A program made the position numbers and the translations under genes. 64,000 nucleotides of DNA from Euclidia mi (lineage: Eukaryota > Arthropoda > Insecta > Lepidoptera > Erebidae), in contig OX123182.2 in assembly GCA_944739405.2 (NCBI GenBank), positions 90,202,051-90,266,050 of the forward strand, written 5' to 3'. The notes below the pieces were generated by a model. The model worked only from the letters and a program-made list of their open reading frames with translations, was not told the DNA's origin and searched no databases. Shown piece by piece: positions 54,868 through 64,000 of this stretch (position 1 is its first letter; the number at the start of each line of letters is the position of its first letter).

Positions 54868-55146
54868 AGGGCGGTTTCAGATTAGCGTATTTTTCTGCGC
54901 GTATACGGTCGTTTTAGTATACGCGCTTACACGCTACATTACGCGCTTCAAAAATCTGGACTGGCACAAACGGGCATATATCGGCGTGTTTGCTCGATTT
55001 TGACGACTCGCGCTTATACGAGCTTAGAAGCGCGTCAACGCTCGTACGAGTTGCGCGTGTACCAAAAGGCGTGCCTATACGCGCCTACATGCGCTTCTAA
55101 AAACGAGCTTATACGCGCGTGTAAAACGCTCATCTGAAACCGCCCT
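54868..55146. mobile_element. 279-bp MITE, TA target duplication, ACGCGC-rich interior
   Basis: The ends AGGGCGGTTTCAGATTAGCG and CGCTCATCTGAAACCGCCCT are inverted repeats of about 20 bp with one mismatch, flanked by TA at 54866-54867 and 55147-55148. The interior is made of words like 'tatacgcgc', 'acgcgcttc' and 'gcgcgtgta', suggesting degenerate internal repeats. TA duplication fits Tc1/mariner-type MITEs. Confidence 0.78.
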
Positions 55147-55289
55147 TACCAGATCTGACAGAATGTTTGCGTTTTAACAAAGCGTCTGACTTGCACAGCC
55201 TAGAAGTCAGTATAGAACAGTGTCAGATATTTCTTCTCACTTCGCTAATCCACAATGAGTTTCTTCAAAACCACTTTATTTCTAGTATA

Positions 55290-55415
55290 CTTAATATAAA
55301 TGAACTTTGTATCCTCAACCGCCATGGCACATTCGTACCGTATACAGACGATACAGCTTGTTTCTTCGCTGGCACCATTGTAAACTCCAGAAATTTGCAT
55401 AACGCATGTTTTACT
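55290..55415 (+). pseudogene. Jockey-like reverse transcriptase scrap
   Basis: Encodes LNINELCILNRHGTFVPYTD, then DTACFFAGT. The INEL block followed by the Y-x-D-D catalytic box (here YTDD) is the centre of a jockey-type reverse transcriptase. Only about 40 codons are recognisable. Confidence 0.65.
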
Positions 55416-55420
55416 AACTA

Positions 55421-56435
55421 AAATAAAAAAAAATAAAACCCTAAACACATTCTCATCATTTTCATAAGCACTTGAATGATTAGAATTACGTGTGAGTTTC
55501 TACAGTGTATGTATTTTTAAAATGTAGAGGCAGAAAGAACGGCAATTATTGCCCAGATCTAAATTATTAAGGCGAGGATTTCCCAAAATACAGTGTTATC
55601 TAGCGTGGTCAAACGCGTTTTATTTGTAAATAACAGAGATTTAAATTCGGAAAAAAATATATGTTATTCTACAGCATTAGATCTTTATATTTCGGCCATT
55701 CGAAACACGATTACTGTCATTTGATACGATAGAAAATAATCGCGAATATAGGTCTGTTTAAACAACTTTTCCCGCTTCATTTGAGTTGTATTGGGATTAG
55801 AATTTTTAAAAGTATACCAAAAGAAAGGTCATGTAAAAGCGGATGGTTCTCGGCAATCACATCATGAATTTTAATATATACAAAAATATAATACCGAAAA
55901 TACGTAATTTCCTACTGCCGACGCGCTCTCTCCGGCGTCGTTCAGTCCCGAGCGGGATGTAATGGAGATAGGACGTATCGCTGGTTTGCAGAGCGCACCG
56001 CAGGATTACGAATTATTTTATCGTCAGTTACGAATGTCATCAACTCATCATCACTTATTGATAAATATATTACATCTAGGTTTAGTTTGTAAATAGGTAT
56101 TGTAAATTTTTTGTAAGTAATAATAGTGTATATAAGTAAAAAGTATAGTTTTAAAAATATCGTTTTGATTATTGGACAAGATAACGACTTGATAACAACA
56201 GCATAGTTAGGTAACAGTACTTTAGAAAAATATTGATTTGGTGTATATTGTGGATGATTTATAGTATTATTGTTGTATTGGGTACCTACCTAAACAATAA
56301 TTCACACTTTTATTCTGTGTACCTATATACGGAAATAAAATGTGAGATGTACCTAAAAGTTATACAAGCGAATTTTATAGGTACCTACCTACCTAAATAA
56401 ATACAAATATCCGCAGTTACCTACTTAGTGGTATT
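55421..56435. other. No gene recognised
   Basis: AT-rich with one GC-richer spot near 55915-55990. No family identified. Confidence 0.45.
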
Positions 56436-56439
56436 TATG

Positions 56440-56580
56440 GTTACTGCCCACCCTCGTGGGTAGTAGCGTGATGTTATTTGGTATAACCTTCCTTAACAAA
56501 TGGGCTAGAGAAGCAAATAAATGTTAGAAATTGGCCTGCTAGTTCCTAAGACTAGCGCGATCAAAAACAAAAAAAAAATG
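56440..56580 (-). mobile_element. Degraded small Helitron-like element
   Basis: 'agcgtgatgttatttggtat' and 'aaccttccttaacaaatggg' followed by 'ctagttcctaagactagcgc' is a diverged version of 49273-49466. The ends are not preserved. Confidence 0.5.
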
Positions 56581-56599
56581 AATTTCCGTCTATTCAATA

Positions 56600-57760
56600 A
56601 TTCTATTGACTATTTCCACCGATAATATCATTGATTTCCACACTATTACCAAACACGGAACAATGGACACCTAATAATATTATAGTAATTATTTATCACG
56701 CCGAGGAAGAATGCACTGGTGTCACAGCTTAGAAAGGTAGGTAAGATGTTCGGTAGGTAAGTATATCAATTTGACCGACAAATAATAACGAAAACTAGAG
56801 TTTATTATTGGTTGGCGGAAAATAAGCGATGTCAATAAAGTTTATTATTTATTATAAAATGGTAAGATTAATGTAATTTTTAGGATTCTAAAACTAAAAA
56901 ATAATGTTTTTACTTATTCTTGTGACAGTGAACACCAATCAGAGAGCATTACGTCAAACAGTACGTCCACCATTCATGTTGTTGACGTTTTAGTAGTAAA
57001 TACAACTAAAAAGTAAACGTTTCTACCTGTCAAATCGAATATAACAAAATAAAAATGGGTGCATCAGACCAGACTTCATTCACGGATTGTTTTGTTTTGT
57101 ACTTTGTGATATCACTCAACCGCTATGGTGGTTTACAGCGTTTTCGTGTCAAATTCAAAAAGTTTTTTAAAAAGCCGTAATTAGTAATATTGCTGATTGT
57201 TTTTTGAAGAAAAATCAGGTATTTCAGTTAAACATCTAATAAAGGAACGAATCAATCGCTAATTACGTTTTAGGATACAAGCGTATTCTCTGAGACAATA
57301 TTTAGGTTTGAATGTATGTCTCAAAGTACCGTAGAGTAGTTTTGTTTCGACAAAAGTGGTAAATCAAAGAGGTGTAACGGTAGTCAACTATACGTTTTCA
57401 GCCTAACGTGAAATACATGAGCCTTAAAATGCAGTGGACTCATTAAAAAAGTAAAAAACATATTTTTAAACACTCCTGACCAAATATAAAAATATCGTCT
57501 AAACCTTTTGTAGGAATGTCTATGACCGGTCAGGTACAGATGTCTTGCATGATGTACAGGCAAGGCACCATGTGGTTGAAGAGATGTTGCGTCGCGACGT
57601 TCTCAGTTTCCAATGTTACGGCCGGTTCTTGTAGAGAAAAGGCCAGTCGGAAACACCTGGATATCACTATAGTGACAGCAGCCGCAACCCAATCCAAGAA
57701 ACGGCGCTACAAAAGTTGGCGGAATGCCCCGCTTATGCGTCCCAGTGCCGTGAACATCAC
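56600..57760. other. No gene recognised
   Basis: Mostly AT-rich. 57500-57720 is of higher GC and may belong to a repeat, but the long plus-strand frame beginning there is antisense to an RTE remnant further on. Confidence 0.4.
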
Positions 57761-57764
57761 CATC

Positions 57765-58420
57765 TTAAGCCTTTTCCGACCATTTTGGTGTAGACCTCTA
57801 CAACAAATTCCTTTCCGTTCTGTTTTGGGCAGTCTTCAGCCAATTACTGCCTGCTATCTTTATGATGTCTTCTTTCCATCTCATTTGCCGTTCCAGCTAG
57901 TCATTTACAATCCCATGGTTGCCATTTTAATATTTGCTTGCACCATGTTTCGGGATTTCTGGCTACATGTCCGGCCGCTACTCTTTTGGCAACATCTGGT
58001 ACTAGACTTTCTTTTCGGAGCTATTTATTCTTCTTTCTGTCTCTGAGTGTCACTCCTGCCAGTTTTCTCTCCATTGTTCTTTGAACAACTTCAACTTTCT
58101 GTAGCGCTGCCTCTGTAGTAACCCAAGTTTCGGCTCCTTAGGTGAGCACTGGCAGGACGCACTGGTTGAATATTCTTGCTTTTTGTTGCTTCGTAAAAGC
58201 AAATGCCAGTTTATCGAAAGCAGCCCAACCCAAATGGATACGTGTATCAATCCTGTTCACTTGGTTTGCTTTGCCCATCTTTATTTCTTGCCCTAGGTAT
58301 AATATACTATTTATTGAGGAATTCTAATCGGGTACATCCTACTGCAATTGTTATTCCGCTGGAGTTTTCACTGGTCATGTTTCGAATTGGCCGTAAACTG
58401 ATCGCGGCAATTGTTACATA
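57765..58420 (-). pseudogene. RTE-type retrotransposon, C-terminal part
   Basis: The minus strand encodes YLGQEIKMGKANQVNRIDTR, HLGWAAFDKLAFAFTK, NQCVLPVLT, GAETWVTTEAALQKVEVVQR and TMERKLAGVTLRD. The later part is frame-shifted and ends RWKEDIIKIAGSNWLKTAQN. Order and spacing match the thumb and C-terminal domain of RTE elements, but from a family different from the one at 45431-46973. Stops and shifts inactivate it. A 176-codon plus-strand frame (57516-58046) is its antisense shadow. Confidence 0.82.
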
Positions 58421-59640
58421 GTCTAACAGTCGTACCCTCGCTACTTGCCCTGCCCATAGTCTGGTGCGTGATGGCTTGGAACGTCAGCGTCTCTTTCTGT
58501 GAGGCAGTAATGCTTATCCATCAGATATTTCGCTCTTGGCTTACTACCTGTCATTACCTGATGCCATTTAAATTGCAACATGCACGTTATTTTAGCCAAA
58601 AAATAACAGTAATTACTTAGGATTTATTTTAGGAACAGAATAGATTCTTTGAGCTGGAATATGATCTCACAGACTGCACTTAGAACCTTAGTGTAGTAAT
58701 AAAAAATGTTTATTTCGTAATATTCTATAAGTTTATTTTAGTTGGCCGGCACCATTGACATATATTTAGTACATATATATCGATGGCCGGCACTTTAAGA
58801 ATAGCCTAAATTTGTATGGAGCTGGGTGATCTCCTTTATTATGCATGCACGTGTGTTTGCATGAGTAAATATTGCTATAACTATTGCCCTGTAATAAAAA
58901 TCTTTTGTATTATTGATCTTTTTCCGGTACTTTTTTGACAGAGTAGTATCTTAGAGATTGCATAGTTAAAATAAATATAACAAAATGTAATTATTGGTGA
59001 TTAAAAGTAGCTATGAGTATCTTACCCTTTATGTGTATTATTGGTTCTATGCCGTTGTTTTGCTGACAGTAGCAACGAATTAATTAATTTATATTAATCT
59101 AATCCTTTTCCCTAAGATTGATATCGAACAAGCGATACTTTCGCATTGCGAGCGATCATAAGTTTTTTTCATAATTAACAACAAACATTATTATTGTTCA
59201 TAAATTATCTACTGATTACTATTGTCACTATAAACAAAAGCAATTTTGTAAAACTACTTTCGAATTTCATAAAGGTTTATTCAAAACTTTGCAAATTATT
59301 TATACTCGATAAGTAAGTTTACAACATGTAACAAGTTTAATGCACATTTTGAAAGTACTTTGTTCAGAATCAGCTACTGAATCCATTTCTGACATTTTTA
59401 ATATCATTTTTTTTTAATCCTAAAATAATTAAAATTACGTAAATTATAGTCACTCATTGCTTTGAAAAGGCAAAATATACGAAAATAAACCTTAAGTCAA
59501 CGTAGAACGGCTTCTTTTTAAATGCATTGTTTTAGTGGTTCCACGTACAGGAACGCACACATTAATACAACATAACAGCCGGTACAAGACAATAACACAC
59601 AATTGACCACCAAAATATCTATCATCTTTCTTTCGCTTAC
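58420..59640. other. No gene recognised
   Basis: 58440-58610 may contain another scrambled piece of RTE (a WAGQVAR-like word on minus near 58450). The rest is AT-rich and featureless to me. Confidence 0.4.
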
Positions 59641-59649
59641 GTATTAACA

Positions 59650-59760
59650 GCGGGAAAGAGCGAGACGTAATGTGTCTCACTTGTCACCGTCGCGTCGGTC
59701 GCCCGCGCTGGTAGGTACAGCGCCGGCCGGCCGGGCGGCCATTGTTGCGCTTAGATAAAT
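59650..59760. promoter_or_regulatory. Second CpG-rich patch
   Basis: Contains 'gcgtcggtcgcccgcgctgg' and 'gccggccggccgggcggcca' next to AT-rich DNA. It resembles a small CpG-rich promoter or alternative first exon but could equally be repeat-derived. No exon boundary is convincing. Confidence 0.3.
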
Positions 59761-59846
59761 AAAATTAGTCATCTACCTGGATTCTCTGTGAGTGTAGTGA
59801 AAAAAAATGTTTAACAAGTTTACTTGTTTATTTACAAAATGTGTAT

Positions 59847-60170
59847 TATCAACATGATGGTGCCCCCGCGCGTTTGACGTAGAACGTTCGAGATCATCGT
59901 GAAGTCGAATACAAGGAGCGCTGGATCGATCGCGGCGGTCCTGTCCAGTAGCCTCCTAGGTCGCCTGACTTGACGCCCCTAGACTTTTGCTTTATGGGGA
60001 CATACCTATTAAACCACTAGTTGATTGTGTCGAGACAACAAGTGCCGGGGAGTTAAAATAAGATATCAGCTGCTTTTGAAACAGTGAAAAGAAACATTGT
60101 GTGTGTGTGAACTAAAGGAATATTTAAGCCGGGTGGTGGACACCTGATGTCAGCATTTTAAACAAAGGAC
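59847..60170 (+). pseudogene. Mariner/IS630-like transposase, C-terminal part
   Basis: Reads DGAPA, then RWIDRGGPVQ, PPRSPDLTPLDF and, after a stop, SAGELK.DISAAFETVKRN. DGAPA carries the second catalytic Asp region and PRSPDLTPLDF the third, in the usual D-D-34-D arrangement of the IS630/Tc1/mariner superfamily. Stops interrupt it at several points. A TIR-like sequence, 'attgggtgacccaaaagctg' at 60808-60827, may be the right end of the same element; no left end was found. Confidence 0.8.
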
Positions 60171-61430
60171 GCCGAACAAGTGACAATAAGCCTGTGAGTC
60201 ATTTGGTTATTCTTTTATTGTAAAAAAATTATTATTCACAACTTTAAACACGCCGTTCTTCTTTAATTCTCTCATTGATACCCTTTTAATACTTTAATTT
60301 CTAATGTTTCAATAATGCTAACTAGGTATGATTATTATGATTAAATTAAGATAGTCACAATAGCCACTAAAGATGTTAAAAAATGATAGACCGTATCGTA
60401 TTTCGCTGTCGTTTGTTTACCACAGCAAACGTTTCGTGTGATTGTGTGCGTGCGCAGGTTTGTAGTGACCACGCATTTTACTTATAATGAAGTTAATACT
60501 TTCGATCAAAAACAATGTTTAGGCAAATAAAAAAAATATTTCAATGCATGCATTATGATAATAACAAGGTTTTCTAATTGGGGTGTCTGAGGATGTGCGT
60601 TATTTCCATTACACGTTGTATATTTCAATTGATATACTGCTTCAATTTTCTATACTGTGGCGCGAAAGTGTTATACCTACATAATATGGCGGCAGGTGCG
60701 TCGCGTCTCGCGTCGCGATTGACCGTAATTATACTCGCGAACTGGGGAAGAGGGGAGCCTCAAAAGCTTTGAGCGCTCGGAAATCCTCGCCTTAAATCCA
60801 ACATATTGGGTGACCCAAAAGCTGGCAGTCCTTATCGACATTTGTTGACATTTACAGTACAATCTACGTACGTACGTAGCACTGTATATTAAAAACACAT
60901 AGTTAGCATAACAGCTGTGAGCAGTTGATGAAAGCAAACACTCCGGCGCGGCAGCCGGCATAATCCGATTTCGAATTATTATTATACAAACGACCCAAGC
61001 CAGGGGACATATTGGATAACTAATACGTATGCCTGTATCTACGTATGCTGAAACAACGAGGGTTAGCCTTAAAACCTTTTATTTTGTATCCCAGACCTAC
61101 AAAGAAATAAACCGCTGAAATATCATATTTTCGTACGGTTGAAAATTTCGCTCATGTGGTATAAGAAATGTGAGATTTTAAATATGCAGTACTGTCTAGA
61201 TCATATTTGGCTTATTGAAGTTATTTTAGTTGTTCTTTCATCGGTTCGAAGCTATCGATTTCAATAGCCTAGTTTAATGAAATGTATAATAAAAATGTGT
61301 GAGAAGTCAGAATCCCTTACAAAATTCACTACTATATTCAACTGATTATTTATAGACCATACTTGTCACATAAATATTAGTATTATGTTTCAGATCCAGT
61401 TAAATACACCTTTTTCTTAACCATAAAAGC
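60171..61430. other. No intact gene; possible mariner 3' end
   Basis: Apart from the TIR-like word at 60808 and a GC-richer spot at 60690-60740, nothing recognisable. Confidence 0.4.
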
Positions 61431-61432
61431 AG

Positions 61433-61700
61433 CGATAGTCTAGTGGAGATACTAACAGATTGTCACGAAGAGGGTATCGGGTATGAATCCACGGCGCGCA
61501 CCACTTTTCGGAGTTATGTGCGTATTGAATAGTTAATTTTCGCTTGCCCGTACCTCGGAGAACACTAAGCCGTCGGTCCCGGCTGTCACGAAAATCTTTG
61601 ACAGTTGTTATAGGGCGTCAGTACCTCTAAGTAACAGGTCAGACAGGCAGTCGCTCTGTGGGAAAGCTAATATTCAGCCAAATCCGATTACACTAAAAGT
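61433..61700 (+). mobile_element. tRNA-headed SINE, family C
   Basis: 'aagcagcgatagtctagtgg' and the B-box-like 'gggtatgaatccacggcg' are followed by the body 'tacctcggagaacactaag' and 'cgtcggtcccggctgtc'. Matches 11021-11230 and, inverted, 34830-34905. Confidence 0.65.
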
Positions 61701-62029
61701 CGATTAAACGGTTAATCGACATCTCACGTGACCAGAAAGCTGGTTTATTCTTTGCTCAGAGAATCAGCATTGCCATCCAGCGTGACAATGCTGCCAGCCT
61801 TCTGGGCACGTTACCCGATGACATTGATGTGGAGACATTTTACGACGCCTAAACCTTGTAAATAATTACACTAGTAAGCGGATCCCATGCCAAAACTGGT
61901 ATAATAATAATAATTATAATATCATATTCTACCACATTCACACAACAACACCTAGTTCCTAACTAAGCTTGTACTATGGGTACTCAATAATGGATAAACA
62001 TACATAAATACTTTTTTTGTAAATACATA

Positions 62030-62159
62030 TAGATGTCGGCAAACTTATTGAGCACTACCATAGACCAATAATATGCGCAGTAGACATTTTTGTGCGTAAA
62101 ATTGCTACTGCGCAGCTCTTTTGGTCTATGGTAGTGCTCAAGAAGTTTGCCGGCGTCTA
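62030..62159. mobile_element. Palindromic mariner-type MITE
   Basis: About 130 bp, almost entirely self-complementary: TAGATGTCGGCAAACTTATT on the left against the inverse at the right end, with 'actaccatagaccaa' and 'ttggtctatggtagt' inside. It is flanked by TA at 62028-62029 and 62160-62161. TA duplication and short palindromic structure fit a Tc1/mariner MITE. Confidence 0.82.
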
Positions 62160-62299
62160 TACAAATTATAAATAGAAACATCCTGACCAAGACAAACATC
62201 CATGTTAATGCACACAAATGTTTGACTTGAACGGGAATCAAACCTTCGGCGTTGCAGTCGCTTACACTCCCGCTACGCCAACCGGTCGAAATAACGCTA

Positions 62300-64000
62300 G
62301 GAAGATGATGAAAGGTTTTACTACTCAGCCATCTTGCTATCGGTTCTGGTGATTTTACTGGACTCTCGTATATAAACCATCACCATCTATCACCTTTTAA
62401 CTTCCTATTACCTTCCTCTGCTGACTCCTTGCCATAGGCAACGGCTTGAATGTATTGCCTTTGCATTGCACAAATAAAATCCTGTATGAAAGACAAAACA
62501 TTAAAATCATAATAAAAACAACGAAGTAAACCAAAAATCGTCAACTTATTAGATATCTGTTATACATTCACAAGAAATGAAAGTATTAACTCTGAAATGT
62601 GCATCGCCATAATATTTCCATGAATAGAATTATGCTAGTTTCATTTTCATGTTTAGCATTTGAAGTTACGAACATTGTAGTCGCATCACAGACGAACTTC
62701 ATGGAAGCATACGTTTTACATTTCATTCTGAACCCGACGTCTTCAAGTCTTAATTTAGACATCCTTTGTACGGAACAGTACCGTCAATATTTATTTGTTC
62801 ATCAAACAGCACACTGATGAAATATTTTGCATTTTCTCATGCTTTAGTTTTTTTTATTTTTAAGGGTAAGGTTAATTAAGTTATTTCTAAGTAGCTGCTG
62901 TAAATTTAATGTAGATAGTGTTCAATATATATATAAACAATTTATATAATAAGCTGCCACATAAATAAACGCGTTTCGCCTCTGATTCCTCTAATGTTTT
63001 AGTCATGTTACACGTACTAACTAAATATATGATCATACCATAACTAATGCTGTGTACATAATTATGTAATTCTTTCAGCATAATTGTGCTTGCAATAATA
63101 TTTTTCTAATCCTTCCTAGACCTTTCCCTTATAGTAGAAGCATAAACCCATTGAGAGCTTAATCCCACCCAACAGTCACAAGAACGCATTTAAAACATTA
63201 AATGACTGATACAAGATAATAGTAGAGAAGTGCCAACACACCGTGTCATAAACATAACGTCATACAGTCGACTAGTCCAAACAAAGCATCATCTCTACCG
63301 TTGAGACAAACAAATGCACATGTGTGCATATATAATGCTTCTAACACAGCATTTTATTTGTAGTGGACACTGAAACGCTCTGATCAATGGTAGGGAAATC
63401 AGTCGTGTCCACCCATCGATCTGCGCAACCAATGGCTTGGAATATCGGTATTGTACCATTTACACTTACAAATCTATGCATGCCGCTCGATTGCTTTATT
63501 TCGTTGGTGTGCTGTATATTAGGCAGCGGATTTGTGGTGGAATAGATATTCTGTACAACCGATACACAGATGCATGGTCGAACGTATGCATCGTGCGGGT
63601 GTTGTGGTAAAAGCCAGGAATAATTAAGTGCCGGCGTACAAATTATATTGTACGTAAGTTTGGTGGCTAACATTCAAAACGTGCCATATTGTGCAGTGCC
63701 TTACAAAAATAAGAGTTGTTTACGTTTATCTCGCAGTTGACCTAAGAATTTTCATGGTTCGCCTCATAGTAAAGATTTGCTAATATTTTACTTTTTTATT
63801 TTAACACGCCTTTTAGGGTGCATTTCCACCGGTGATATCTTATGCTATAATCAATGATGATATTTGTTTGACCATATAGGTACAGAGCTTAGCATCAATC
63901 AGTATACAATAAATAGTTTCCTACCTTAGTTTTACCCTCCTCGCAGCATAGCTGCAGTGTAACAGTGCCCTAATACTTTGATTAAAGTAGATCCTTGCTG
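62300..64000. other. No gene recognised
   Basis: AT-rich sequence. Open frames at 62599-62817 and 63341-63673 show no conserved motif, and codon content is not convincing. A possible SINE head (inverted B-box-like 'gggaatcaaaccttcggc') lies just before, at 62231-62290. Confidence 0.45.

Noticed and set aside
57516..58046. 176-codon plus-strand open frame
   Set aside because: Its right part is antisense to a clear RTE C-terminal coding region on minus. The translation is rich in F, L and C without motifs, typical of an antisense shadow.
63341..63673. 110-codon minus-strand frame
   Set aside because: No motif, no similarity I recognise and no supporting splice or promoter signals. It is within the range expected by chance over 64 kb in six frames.

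Overview
The window looks like intergenic or intronic DNA from a moth or butterfly (Lepidoptera; species not identifiable from sequence alone). It is AT-rich with local CpG-rich islands. It is packed with tRNA-headed SINEs, RTE-type and jockey/CR1-like non-LTR retrotransposons, Helitron-like elements ending in CTAG, PIF/Harbinger elements, and many MITEs. Nearly every protein-like stretch is a broken transposon gene. I found no intact host protein-coding gene, rRNA, genuine tRNA or CRISPR array.

Layout. 1-1800 is one copy (A) of a dispersed repeat. A second, inverted copy (B) fills about 42690-49190, inflated by four independent insertions. Because A is largely uninterrupted, it supplies the empty site for each one: a PIF/Harbinger element (TTA duplication), a MITE (7-bp duplication), a Spy-like element sitting without duplication between AAA and TTT, and a Helitron sitting between A and T. 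An RTE copy with an 11-bp duplication lies inside the Spy-like element. 1844-3895 is another nest: a SINE split by a MITE-family element that itself holds about 1.65 kb of foreign DNA. 5081-9494 is bounded by 35-bp inverted repeats with 43-bp subterminal repeats, and contains RTE and jockey remnants in opposite orientations plus two near-perfect hairpins. 12244-15814 is bounded by 39-bp inverted repeats and holds a broken gene of unknown family, cut by a small Helitron and followed by a SINE.

15815-25800 holds SINEs, palindromic MITEs, a complete MITE with a 7-bp duplication, and a YqaJ-like nuclease pseudogene. 25826-29425 holds two non-LTR remnants. 29569-31275 is a 1.5-kb Helitron with an internal tandem array, next to a Helitron/Pif1 helicase remnant. 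31300-42690 is poorer in recognisable features but has a pre-miRNA-like hairpin (37423-37535), a long palindrome and an 87-bp tandem duplication. 49273-50984 holds a small Helitron and a second PIF/Harbinger element containing a full SINE. From 51 kb onward the density falls. The best host signal is a CpG-rich patch at 53320-53430, followed by a possible untranslated exon ending in a consensus splice donor at 53705/53706. More MITEs, an RTE remnant and a mariner-like transposase tail fill the rest.

The genes do not form pathways. The window reads as a layered record of transposon insertions. Its main value is the number of insertions whose boundaries and order can be resolved from the sequence itself.
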